NCBI GenBank assembly: GCA_028691315.1
Contig: JAQUZN010000002.1
Coordinates: 1-64,000 of the forward strand
Direction: 5' to 3'
Origin: Candidatus Izemoplasmatales bacterium
Lineage (GTDB): Bacteria > Bacillota_I > Bacilli_A > Izemoplasmatales > Hujiaoplasmataceae
DNA length: 64,000 bases
The position numbers were made by a program, and so were the translations under genes. The notes beneath the pieces were generated by a model, which searched no databases, was not told the DNA's origin, and saw only the letters and a list, made by a program, of their open reading frames with translations. Shown one piece after another: positions 44,428-53,429 of this stretch; the stretch's first letter is position 1, and each line of letters starts with the position of its first letter.

Positions 44428-44964
44428 ATGAAACTTGATGTGAGAGGCAAAAATGGTTTTGAAATTACCGAATCAATCAAACTCTATTTTGAAAAGAAAC
44501 TTCACAAGATTGAAAAGGTATTTTTACAAGAACTCGAAGCGTATGTAGTTTGCAAAATCTACAAAGATTTAACAAAAGTTGAAATCACTATTCCAATTAA
44601 ATTTATTACCATCAGGGCAGAAGTTGAAGACAAGGATTTATATGCGGCAATCGATCGTGCCGTTGATAAACTTGAAGCCCAAATTCGTAAAAACAAACAC
44701 AAAATGAATCGTAGTTTGCAAGAAAAAAGTGGAATTAAAGATGCTTTTAGAAGTGATGACTTAAATTTAGAGGAATTAGAGAAAGAGTTAATCAACCCAA
44801 TTAAGAAAAAGCGAATTCAATTAGATATATTATCCTTAGATGAAGCAATTACGCAAATGGATCTTTTGGGTCATGATTTCTTTATTTATCGTAACGAAGA
44901 TAAAGAAGTTAGCGTACTTTATTTAAGAGATGATGGGAAATATGGATTAATCGAAACAGAGTAG
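44428..44964 (+). CDS. hpf: Ribosome hibernation-promoting factor, long form
   Basis: A 178-aa protein that dimerises 70S ribosomes into inactive 100S particles. N-terminal S30AE domain (MKLDVRGKNGFEITESIKLYFEKKLHKIEK, AEVEDKDLYAAIDRAVDKLEAQIRKNKHK), basic linker, and C-terminal dimerisation domain (IKKKRIQLDILSLDEAITQMDLLGHDFFIYRNED). The long form is typical of Firmicutes. Strong AAAAGGAGTG site, own promoter and terminator. Confidence 0.96.
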   Translation: MKLDVRGKNGFEITESIKLYFEKKLHKIEKVFLQELEAYVVCKIYKDLTKVEITIPIKFITIRAEVEDKDLYAAIDRAVDKLEAQIRKNKHKMNRSLQEKSGIKDAFRSDDLNLEELEKELINPIKKKRIQLDILSLDEAITQMDLLGHDFFIYRNEDKEVSVLYLRDDGKYGLIETE

Positions 44965-44970
44965 TTCAAT

Positions 44971-44998
44971 TAGTGACCTGTAAGGTCACTTTTTTTTG
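44971..44998 (+). terminator. Terminator of hpf
   Basis: AGTGACC and GGTCACT pair around TGTAA, followed by eight T. Confidence 0.92.
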
Positions 44999-45015
44999 TC
45001 CAAACCCAAAATTAG

Positions 45016-45045
45016 TTGAAAAAACACCCTATTTTGTGATATCAT
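45016..45045 (+). promoter_or_regulatory. Promoter of secA
   Basis: TTGAAA (45016-45021), 18 bases, TATCAT (45040-45045). Confidence 0.65.
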
Positions 45046-45072
45046 TATAGGTGTTTATGAAGAGGTGAAAGC

Positions 45073-47559
45073 ATGTTTAATTTATTTGATCAAAACAAAA
45101 GAGAATTAAAAAAATTAGAAAAAACAGCAAATGCGGTTCTTGCTAAAGAAGCCGAATATAAATTATTATCTGATGAAGAACTAGTTCAAAAAACGGCTGA
45201 ATTTAAGGAAAGATATAAAAATGGTGAAACCCTTGATGACTTGCTTGTTGAAGCATTTGCAGTTGTGAGAGAAGGTTCTACTAGGTTCACAGGAATGACT
45301 CCTTTTAAAGTTCAGGTGATGGGCGCAATTGTTATCCATAATGGTAATATTGCTGAAATGAAAACTGGTGAAGGTAAAACCTTGACCGCTGTTATGCCAG
45401 CCTATTTAAACGCTATATCAGGAAACGGCGTTCATATCGTTACCGTCAATGAATACTTGGCTGCACGTGAAGCAACTGGTGAAATTGGTAATCTATTTCG
45501 CTTTTTAGGATTGACAGTTGGGTTAAATATTCGCGACTTGACGCCAGAGCAAAAACGAGAAGTTTATGGCTGTGATATATTATATTCGACAAACAATGAA
45601 CTTGGATTTGATTATTTAAGAGATCATATGGTTATTTACAAAGAAGCCATTGTTCAAAGACCTTTGAATTTTGCGATTATCGATGAGGTTGACTCAATTT
45701 TAGTCGATGAAGCTAGAACTCCGCTTATAATTTCTGGAGGAGAAAAAAACACTGTAGAACAGTATCAAAATGCAAATTATTTTGTAATTCGTTTACACGA
45801 AAATGAAGACTATCAAGTAGATGTCAAAGATAAAGCTATCAGTTTGACTGAAGAAGGAATAAAAAAAGCTGAAGAAAACTTTAATCTCGAAAATTTATAT
45901 GATGTATCTAACGTTTCATTGTTACATCATTTAAATAATGCTTTGAGAGCAAATTTCATTATGACTCGTGATGTTGACTATGTTGTTCAGGATGGAAAGG
46001 TCATTATCGTTGATTCCTTTACAGGGCGTTTAATGCATGGACGTCAATTCTCAGAAGGATTGCATCAAGCATTAGAAGCAAAAGAAGCAGTAGAGGTAAA
46101 AAAAGAAACAGCAACTTTGGCAACAATAACTTTCCAAAATTTCTTTAGAATGTATAAAAAACTTGCTGGTATGACAGGTACTGCAAAAACCGAGGAAGAA
46201 GAGTTCAGAAATATCTATAACATGTATGTTGTAGAAATCCCTACCAATATGCCAATTGTCAGAATTGATGATAATGATTTAATCTTCGCTTCAATGGAGG
46301 CAAAGTATAAGTCGTTAGCTGACGAAATCGCGAAAAGGCATGCACTTGGTCAGCCGATACTTGTTGGTACTATCTCGATTGAAAGTTCAGAACTCTTATC
46401 GTCACTTTTAAAAAGAAGAGGCGTTAAACATGACGTTTTAAATGCCAAGCAACATGAACGGGAAGCAGAAATTGTCGAAAAAGCCGGACAAAAAGGTGCA
46501 GTTACAATTGCAACCAACATGGCTGGACGTGGTACCGATATTAAACTTGGTGAAGGCGTAGTTGCTCTTGGTGGGCTTGCTGTATTAGGAACAGAAAGAC
46601 ATGAATCTAGACGTATTGATAACCAATTACGTGGACGCTCTGGTAGACAAGGGGACCCTGGGTACTCTCGTTTTTATCTTTCTGCAGACGATGAATTATT
46701 AAAACGATTTGGTGGAGATAGATTTAAAAAAATGATTACATTGGTCACAACCTCAAAAGGTTCTGACACTGAAGACCCACTAGATTATGGTATGTTTTCA
46801 AAACTAGTAATGCGTGCACAACATCAAATTGAGGGAAACAACTTTGATCGACGAAAAACAGTTTTACAATATGACGAAGTATTAAGAAAACAACGTGAAC
46901 TAATTTATAATCAAAGAACTGATGTTTTGTTCCACGATACGATTGAAGAATCTGTAAATGTGATGATTGAAGCATCTTTGAAAAGAGCATTAGATGCGCA
47001 CGCTGATTCTCCTGAAGAAACATGGAAACTATTAAACAAGTATTTCCCAAGAGATGTAATTGATCAAAAAATTCTTGAAAATCCAGAAATAAATACGACT
47101 GAATACGTGTTTGATATGTACAAACGCGAAGTAGAATCAAAGAAAACTTTGGCTACAGAAAAAGTATATAACGATTTCTTAAAGGCCATTACACTTCGCG
47201 TAGTAGACACTTACTGGGTTCAACATATAGATGCAATGTCCGAATTAAGACAATCAGTTAGTCTACAGAGTTATGGCCAAATAAACCCATTTAGAGAATT
47301 TCAAGAAGTTGGATTTGTTATGTTTGAGTCTATGGTTCATAATATCCAAGATGATGTCACTAAATTTGTTTTAAAAGCACAAGTACGACAAAATACAGAA
47401 CGTGTCCAAGTTGCTAAACCTATATCAACTTATTCTGGAAAAGAAGATGACACCCGCAAAAAACAGCCAAAGAAAGTTGTTCAAAAAGTAGGAAGAAATG
47501 ATCCTTGCCCTTGTGGAAGCGGAAAAAAATATAAATATTGTCATGGACAAAATGATTAA
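45073..47559 (+). CDS. secA: Preprotein translocase ATPase SecA
   Basis: An 828-aa motor for Sec export. Walker [29 protein letters not shown], the preprotein cross-linking domain, [24 protein letters not shown], and the helical wing are all present. The C-terminal zinc motif [17 protein letters not shown] for SecB/ribosome contact is retained. secA-prfB is the usual Firmicutes order. Start after AGAGGTGAAAGC. Confidence 0.98.
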   Translation: MFNLFDQNKRELKKLEKTANAVLAKEAEYKLLSDEELVQKTAEFKERYKNGETLDDLLVEAFAVVREGSTRFTGMTPFKVQVMGAIVIHNGNIAEMKTGEGKTLTAVMPAYLNAISGNGVHIVTVNEYLAAREATGEIGNLFRFLGLTVGLNIRDLTPEQKREVYGCDILYSTNNELGFDYLRDHMVIYKEAIVQRPLNFAIIDEVDSILVDEARTPLIISGGEKNTVEQYQNANYFVIRLHENEDYQVDVKDKAISLTEEGIKKAEENFNLENLYDVSNVSLLHHLNNALRANFIMTRDVDYVVQDGKVIIVDSFTGRLMHGRQFSEGLHQALEAKEAVEVKKETATLATITFQNFFRMYKKLAGMTGTAKTEEEEFRNIYNMYVVEIPTNMPIVRIDDNDLIFASMEAKYKSLADEIAKRHALGQPILVGTISIESSELLSSLLKRRGVKHDVLNAKQHEREAEIVEKAGQKGAVTIATNMAGRGTDIKLGEGVVALGGLAVLGTERHESRRIDNQLRGRSGRQGDPGYSRFYLSADDELLKRFGGDRFKKMITLVTTSKGSDTEDPLDYGMFSKLVMRAQHQIEGNNFDRRKTVLQYDEVLRKQRELIYNQRTDVLFHDTIEESVNVMIEASLKRALDAHADSPEETWKLLNKYFPRDVIDQKILENPEINTTEYVFDMYKREVESKKTLATEKVYNDFLKAITLRVVDTYWVQHIDAMSELRQSVSLQSYGQINPFREFQEVGFVMFESMVHNIQDDVTKFVLKAQVRQNTERVQVAKPISTYSGKEDDTRKKQPKKVVQKVGRNDPCPCGSGKKYKYCHGQND

Positions 47560-47568
47560 GGTGAGGTT

Positions 47569-48669
47569 ATGACTTATCTTGAATTAAAAAACATTCATAC
47601 CACCGTCGTTGATAAATTTGATGACCTAAACAATGCGTTTGACATTGTCAAAGTTCAAAATAAACATGCGGTATTAGATCAAGAGACTCAATCTCTTGAT
47701 TTTTGGTCTATCCCAAAACACGCGCAAAAAATAATTTCCGAAATGAATCAAATGAAAAGTTTGATTGAACAGTATAATTTAATCAAAGATTTATATGATA
47801 CTATTGAACTGACATACCAGTTAACCTTAGAAGATGAATCTACTGATTTGACTGATATCGATGATGATGTTAAGAAGTTTTATCATCAAACAGATGATTT
47901 GAAAATAAAGACACTATTAAACAAGCCTTACGATAAACTAAATGCATTTCTTGAATTTCATCCCGGAGCTGGTGGCACTGAAAGCCAAGACTGGGCAGAG
48001 ATGTTATTTCGTTTATATACTAGGTATGCAGAAAATAAAAGCTACAAAGTAACTGTACTAGATTACCTTGATGGTGATGAAGCGGGCTTAAAATCCGCAA
48101 CTATCTTAATCTCTGGAGAATATGCGTATGGCTATTTAAAGGCTGAATCTGGTGTTCATCGCTTAGTTAGAATTTCTCCTTTTGATGCATCTGGTAGAAG
48201 ACACACCTCTTTCGCAAGCGTATCTGTGACACCAGAACTCGATGACTCGATTGATGTTGATATTGCTGAACAGGATTTAAAAATTGATACTTACCGTTCA
48301 AGTGGAAACGGCGGACAAGGTGTCAATACGACTGACTCAGCGGTGAGAATTACGCATTTACCGACTAAAATAGTTGTAACTTGTCAAAATCAAAGAAGTC
48401 AAATCCAAAATCGTGAATCTGCCATGAAAGTTTTAAAGGGTAAATTATATCAACTAGAACTAGAAAGAAAACGTGCCGAAATGGATGCTTTTTCAACATC
48501 AAATGTCAGTAATGCTTTTGGAAGTCAAATTCGATCGTATGTCTTTCACCCTTATTCAATGGTAAAAGACCATCGCACTAACTTTGAAACAGGAAATACC
48601 GATAAAGTGATGAATGGAGATTTAGATGATTTTATTCAGGCATATTTGTTAATGAATAGTGAAACTTAG
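47569..48669 (+). CDS. prfB: Peptide chain release factor 2
   Basis: A 366-aa class I release factor for UAA and UGA. SPF tripeptide in RISPFDASGRRHTSF and the GGQ motif in SSGNGGQGVNTTDSAVRITH identify RF2. The frame is continuous: there is no in-frame TGA or CTTTGA programmed-frameshift site near codon 25, unlike many bacteria. Its presence agrees with UGA being a stop codon in this genome. It begins ten bases after secA with AAGGTGAGGTT. Confidence 0.96.
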   Translation: MTYLELKNIHTTVVDKFDDLNNAFDIVKVQNKHAVLDQETQSLDFWSIPKHAQKIISEMNQMKSLIEQYNLIKDLYDTIELTYQLTLEDESTDLTDIDDDVKKFYHQTDDLKIKTLLNKPYDKLNAFLEFHPGAGGTESQDWAEMLFRLYTRYAENKSYKVTVLDYLDGDEAGLKSATILISGEYAYGYLKAESGVHRLVRISPFDASGRRHTSFASVSVTPELDDSIDVDIAEQDLKIDTYRSSGNGGQGVNTTDSAVRITHLPTKIVVTCQNQRSQIQNRESAMKVLKGKLYQLELERKRAEMDAFSTSNVSNAFGSQIRSYVFHPYSMVKDHRTNFETGNTDKVMNGDLDDFIQAYLLMNSET

Positions 48670-48681
48670 ATAAGGAGACAT

Positions 48682-49614
48682 ATGGCTAAGAAAATAGGAC
48701 TTCGTCCATTTGGTAAGTTAGAACAATATTTGTTATTGACGCTTGGTGTCTTAATTATGGCGTTCGCGTTTTATTTTTTTGTCATCCCTTCTGGAATAGT
48801 CGTTGGAGGCACAACAGGTTTAGCAATGATTGTCAGTAGGTATACTCAAGTGATACCCATTTCAGTTATTGCTTTTATTTTTAATGTCATTCTATTGTTA
48901 TTGGCACTTATTTTTCTAGGAAAGAAAGAGTTTATCAGAAGTATATATGGTTCTTTACTCTTTCCAGTGTTTTTAGCTTTATTTGAATTTATTATTCCAA
49001 ATCCTGTATTTGGCGAGAATGATTTATTATTAGTCTCACTTTATGCAGGTGGACTGATTGGTATTGGATTTGCTATTGTAATTCATTACGGTGGTACTAC
49101 TGGAGGAACAGATATAGCGATTCAAATCGTTAAAAAGTATACGAGGTTATCTTTATCCACAGCGATTTATTTAGTTGACGGAAGTATTATTGTTCTTGGC
49201 GCATTTACGGAGCCAAAAGGGTTAAGCGAAGGCTTTATAGTTGTTTTATATGCGATTGTCATTGTCTTTTTATCGGGAAAAGTATCTGATTCATTCTTAC
49301 TTGGTGTTGAATCAAAAAAAGCATTAAATATCATCACTGAAAAGCCAAAAGAATTGAAGGCGGCAATCTTTGCTTCATTTAGTAGGGGAATGACTGAAAT
49401 AAAAAGTCAAGGCGGCTTTACTGAACATCAAAAAACAATCTTGATTATGGTTATTCATAATTCTGAGTATCATTTTGTCAAACGAATTATTCAAGATACC
49501 GATCCTAGAGCATTTGTATACGTTACTCCAGCTTCTGAGATTCAAGGAGAATGGTCAAACAAAGATGAGGTGTTTATCCAAAATGGTCAAAGTACAATTA
49601 CTAAAAAAAGTTAA
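48682..49614 (+). CDS. YitT family membrane protein
   Basis: A 310-aa protein with five or six helices in the N-terminal YitT_membrane region (GVLIMAFAFYFFVIPSGIVVGGTTGLAMI, ALIGIG-type repeats, HYGGTTGGTDIAIQIV) and a C-terminal DUF2179 cytosolic domain (about 215-300, KAAIFASFSRGMTEIKSQGGFT, IIQDTDPRAFVYVTPASEIQGEW). The role is unknown; DUF2179 is a possible small-ligand sensor. It overlaps recX by 32 bases. Confidence 0.9.
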   Translation: MAKKIGLRPFGKLEQYLLLTLGVLIMAFAFYFFVIPSGIVVGGTTGLAMIVSRYTQVIPISVIAFIFNVILLLLALIFLGKKEFIRSIYGSLLFPVFLALFEFIIPNPVFGENDLLLVSLYAGGLIGIGFAIVIHYGGTTGGTDIAIQIVKKYTRLSLSTAIYLVDGSIIVLGAFTEPKGLSEGFIVVLYAIVIVFLSGKVSDSFLLGVESKKALNIITEKPKELKAAIFASFSRGMTEIKSQGGFTEHQKTILIMVIHNSEYHFVKRIIQDTDPRAFVYVTPASEIQGEWSNKDEVFIQNGQSTITKKS

Positions 49615-50398
49615 ATCCGAATACGAAGTTACTTTTTTGCTTGAAAATGAAACGTTAGAAAAATGTCTTGTTTCTGAAGATTTAGTTGTTAGTTACAGAC
49701 TCTTACAAGGTAAAGAGTTGCCTATAGAAACTTATTCTCAATTTCGCAAAGACTTGGCAATAGATGTGTTTTTTCATAAAGCAATTTCATATGTTCTTAA
49801 ATATCACAAAAGCGAATCTGAAACAAGCGATTATTTAGAAAAAAAAGAATGTACAAAAGAAGAAATTTCTCGTATTATTGAAAAGTTAAAAAAGATAAAC
49901 ATTATCAATGATGAAATCCTTATCCAAAGCATTTTTGATATTCAAATCCGTCAAAAACGTGTTGGGCCAGCTAAACTGGAATATTTATTAAAAGAGAAGG
50001 GTTTTGAAGAATCACTCATAAGAAGAACACTTTTTTCGATAAAAACAGAAGATATTAACTCTAATCTTGATGCGCTATTTCAAAAAAAACTTATTTCTTT
50101 GAAACATCAATCCATTAGCAATGCAAAAAGGCTCGCGGTAAGTTATTTATATCAAAAAGGCTATGATTTAAATATAGTTCAAGCATATATAATTAGTCAT
50201 CAAGATGCATTTTCTAAAGCAATCGATGAGGATAAAGGATTAAGGACTGAGTATTTTAGACTATTAAAAAGACTTGATAAGACTGAACTTTCCTCACCTC
50301 AAAAAAGTCAAAAAATTATTTCTTCACTGATGGCAAAAGGTTATCCATATAAAGCAATTTCAAAGATTCTTGAAAGGGGACAATTTGATGAACGCTAA
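49583..50398 (+). CDS. recX: Regulatory protein RecX
   Basis: A 271-aa helical protein that modulates RecA filaments. The three-helix repeats are seen as AISYVLKYHKSESETSDYLEKK, ILIQSIFDIQIRQKRVGPAKLEYLLKEKG and the C-terminal ISSLMAKGYPYKAISKIL. ATG 49583 follows GATGAGGTG inside the end of yitT. The overlap with glgB (11 bases) suggests one transcript yitT-recX-glgBCDAP, although the functions are unrelated. Confidence 0.87.
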   Translation: MVKVQLLKKVKSEYEVTFLLENETLEKCLVSEDLVVSYRLLQGKELPIETYSQFRKDLAIDVFFHKAISYVLKYHKSESETSDYLEKKECTKEEISRIIEKLKKINIINDEILIQSIFDIQIRQKRVGPAKLEYLLKEKGFEESLIRRTLFSIKTEDINSNLDALFQKKLISLKHQSISNAKRLAVSYLYQKGYDLNIVQAYIISHQDAFSKAIDEDKGLRTEYFRLLKRLDKTELSSPQKSQKIISSLMAKGYPYKAISKILERGQFDER

Positions 50399-52268
50399 CT
50401 TGACTGAACTCGAAATGTACTTATTTAATGAGGGTAAATTAAAAGAAGGATTTAAACATTTTGGAGCACATTTGATTAAGGATGAACTTAATCAAATATT
50501 AGGAGTGAAGTTTTCTGTCTATGCCCCACACGCAAAAATAGTCTCTGTGGTAGGAGATTTTAATGGTTGGGACTCTAGAACTCACACAATGCAAAAAATT
50601 GATGATGCAGGAGTATTTAATCTTTTTATTCCGGATATTGGTGAATGGACAAGATATAAATACTGTATTGTAACAAGTTATGGACAAACAATTTTCAAAG
50701 CTGACCCATACGCTTTTTTTTCGGATAATAGACCAGATACATCTTCAAAAGTATATGATATTGATGGTTACTATTGGAATGATTCTTCTTACATCGAAAA
50801 CAGAAAAGAAATCAATCCATTTGAAACTAAAATGGCCATCTATGAAGTTCATCTAGGCTCATGGATGACAAAACCAGATGGTACCTTTCATAAATATAAT
50901 GAAATGGTTGATTACTTAATTCCATATGTAAAAGCTCATGGATTTTCACATATAGAGTTAATGCCAATTGTTGAACATCCATTAGACGAGTCTTGGGGAT
51001 ATCAAGGTACTGGATACTATAGTGCTACGGCTAGATACGGAGTTCCAAAAGACCTAATGTACTTAATAGATAAATGCCATCAAGAAAATATAGGAGTTAT
51101 TTTTGACTGGGTTCCAGGACATATATGCAAAGATGCACACGGATTATATATGTTTGATGGTGAACCTCTATATGAATATTCTGATTTCCAAATTCGAGAA
51201 AATGTCGTATGGGGAACTGTAAACCTTGATTTAGGAAAAGGCGTGACGAAGAGTTTCTTGATTTCGAATGCAATGTTTTGGATGGACTATTTTCATGTGG
51301 ATGGATTCAGAATTGACGCTGTTTCTAATATTCTATATTATTTAGGAAATTCAGGGGTGGGAACCAATTATCCTGCCATCGAATTCTTAAAAAATCTCAG
51401 TTATGCTATTAAAGAAAAAGATCATTCAGTGTTATTATTTGCTGAAGATTCAACGACATATCCAAACCTTACTGTTCCTGTTTTAGATGGTGGACTAGGT
51501 TTTGACTTTAAATGGAACATGGGTTGGATGAATGATACTTTAAAATACTTTGAGAAAGATCCAATTCATCGTAAATTCCATCATGATTTGATTACCTTTG
51601 GGCTAGTATATACTTATTCAGAACGATTCATATTACCTCTATCTCATGATGAAGTTGTACATGGTAAGAACTCGTTGGTTTCTAAAATGCCTGGGGATTA
51701 CTGGCAAAAGTTTGCAAATTATCGAACACTAATTGGCCTACAATTTGTTCATCCCGGGAAAAAACTTTTGTTCATGGGTGATGAATTCGCACAAATGCAC
51801 GAATGGAAAGATAAAGAAGAACTTGATTGGTTTTTACTTGAGTACCCTCTTCACGAAAGAAGTAATCGCTTTGTTCGTGATTTGATTCATGTTTATAATT
51901 ATCACAAACCTATGTTTGAACTAGACCACGCTCCTGAAGGATTTCGTTGGATAGATCAAACAAACCGGGATCAATCAATCTTTATCTTCGCAAGATTTGC
52001 GAAAGATCCACGTAATTTCTTAGTAGTAGTGATTAATATGACGCCTATAGCTTACGAGCATTATCAAGTTGGAGTTCCTGAAGAAGGCGTTTACGAGGAA
52101 ATACTAAATAGTGATAAAGATATTTATGGTGGTTCTAATATGTATAATGGTGTTCCGTTAAATACATTTGAAGGTCAAAATCATGGATATCCACATTCAA
52201 TTGATATGAAAGTTGCTCCATTATCAATTTCTATTTTGCGGTTTGTAATGGAGGATACTTTATTTTAA
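50388..52268 (+). CDS. glgB: 1,4-alpha-glucan branching enzyme
   Basis: A 626-aa GH13 enzyme introducing alpha-1,6 branches in glycogen. N-terminal CBM48 (KFSVYAPHAKIVSVVGDFNGW), then the catalytic barrel: EVHLGSW, HVDGFRIDAVSN (Asp nucleophile), LLFAEDSTTYP (Glu acid/base kept; the next residue is Asp where Glu is usual), and LSHDEVVHGK. ATG 50388 follows AAGGGGAC. First gene of the glycogen cluster. Confidence 0.95.
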   Translation: MNANLTELEMYLFNEGKLKEGFKHFGAHLIKDELNQILGVKFSVYAPHAKIVSVVGDFNGWDSRTHTMQKIDDAGVFNLFIPDIGEWTRYKYCIVTSYGQTIFKADPYAFFSDNRPDTSSKVYDIDGYYWNDSSYIENRKEINPFETKMAIYEVHLGSWMTKPDGTFHKYNEMVDYLIPYVKAHGFSHIELMPIVEHPLDESWGYQGTGYYSATARYGVPKDLMYLIDKCHQENIGVIFDWVPGHICKDAHGLYMFDGEPLYEYSDFQIRENVVWGTVNLDLGKGVTKSFLISNAMFWMDYFHVDGFRIDAVSNILYYLGNSGVGTNYPAIEFLKNLSYAIKEKDHSVLLFAEDSTTYPNLTVPVLDGGLGFDFKWNMGWMNDTLKYFEKDPIHRKFHHDLITFGLVYTYSERFILPLSHDEVVHGKNSLVSKMPGDYWQKFANYRTLIGLQFVHPGKKLLFMGDEFAQMHEWKDKEELDWFLLEYPLHERSNRFVRDLIHVYNYHKPMFELDHAPEGFRWIDQTNRDQSIFIFARFAKDPRNFLVVVINMTPIAYEHYQVGVPEEGVYEEILNSDKDIYGGSNMYNGVPLNTFEGQNHGYPHSIDMKVAPLSISILRFVMEDTLF

Positions 52269-52292
52269 TAAGAAAATAGGTGTCATAATTTT

Positions 52293-53429
52293 ATGAAAAA
52301 AACGATAGTAGCAATGATTTTAGTAGGTGGAAAAGGATCAAGACTTAAAGAAATTACTAAAGACACGGCAAAACCAGCAGTGTCTTTTGGTGCGAAATAT
52401 CGTTTAATTGATTTTACACTAAGTAACATAACGAATAGTAATATTGATGTTGTAGGTGTGGTAACACAGTATGAACCGTATGATTTAATGAATTATATTG
52501 GATCTGGAGCCTCCTGGGATTTAGATGTGATTGATGGGGGAATTCATTTTCTTACACCATTCGCTAAACATGGTGATGTGATGTGGCAAAAAGGAACAGC
52601 ACATGCAATCAAACAATATTTTCAGTTTATTAAAGAGTATCGCGCTGATTATGTTCTTATCTTATCAGGCGATCAAATCTATAAAATGGATTATCAAAAA
52701 ATGTTAGAACATCATTTAACTCACAATGCAGAAGTTTCAATCGCTTGCACGAATGTTCCACTTAAAGATGCATCTCGTTTTGGAATACTTTCTATTGATG
52801 AGTTTGATATTGTGACTGACTTTGATGAAAAACCAATGAATCCAAAATCAACCTTGGCTTCAATGGGTTTATACCTATTCAATACTGATGTTTTAGAAAA
52901 ACTATTAATGGATGATGATGGAACAGAAACCATCGATTTTGGAAAAGATATCGTACCGAGGAGCCTTCGTGAAGGCTATTTAGTGACTGCTTACACATTT
53001 CATGGATATTGGAAAGATGTAGGAACAGTTGAGTCTTTGTTTGAAGCACATATGGATTTGATTGATAACGCGGATTTTCTTACTCTTAATACATCCAAAA
53101 ATCTTCCTGTGTATTCTAAGTCTTTGAATCTGCCGCCACATATGATTTTAAAAAATGCAAAAGTTGAACAATCCATTATTGCAGATGGATGCTTAATCGA
53201 TGGGCATGTAAAGCATTCAATAGTTGGTTATGAATCAGTGATAAAAAAAGGCTCAATCACAGAAGATTGTGTTATTTTTCCAAATGTTATCATTAATCAA
53301 GGGGCAATACTACGAAATGTAATTGTTAATAAAGGGTTTATCGTTCCCAAAAATTATCATCTAGAAAGCGAAGAAATAGTCCTTCTTGACTTTGATAATT
53401 ATGAAAAGTTAGGTGACATTCATGAATAA
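52293..53429 (+). CDS. glgC: Glucose-1-phosphate adenylyltransferase, catalytic subunit
   Basis: A 378-aa enzyme making ADP-glucose from glucose-1-phosphate and ATP, the committed step of glycogen synthesis. MILVGGKGSRLKEITKDTAKPAVSFGAKYRLIDF holds the nucleotide and regulatory loop; LSGDQIYKMDY and FDEKP are catalytic and sugar-binding. A C-terminal left-handed beta-helix follows (about 285-370). It overlaps the glgD-glgA gene by eight bases, so the two adenylyltransferase-type subunits are made together. Confidence 0.95.
   Translation: MKKTIVAMILVGGKGSRLKEITKDTAKPAVSFGAKYRLIDFTLSNITNSNIDVVGVVTQYEPYDLMNYIGSGASWDLDVIDGGIHFLTPFAKHGDVMWQKGTAHAIKQYFQFIKEYRADYVLILSGDQIYKMDYQKMLEHHLTHNAEVSIACTNVPLKDASRFGILSIDEFDIVTDFDEKPMNPKSTLASMGLYLFNTDVLEKLLMDDDGTETIDFGKDIVPRSLREGYLVTAYTFHGYWKDVGTVESLFEAHMDLIDNADFLTLNTSKNLPVYSKSLNLPPHMILKNAKVEQSIIADGCLIDGHVKHSIVGYESVIKKGSITEDCVIFPNVIINQGAILRNVIVNKGFIVPKNYHLESEEIVLLDFDNYEKLGDIHE

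Noticed and set aside
46745-47140. 131-codon antisense frame inside secA
   Set aside because: It lies wholly within conserved secA sequence and has no recognisable product.
47640-47720. Programmed frameshift in prfB
   Set aside because: The frame is continuous and no CTTTGA slip site was found.
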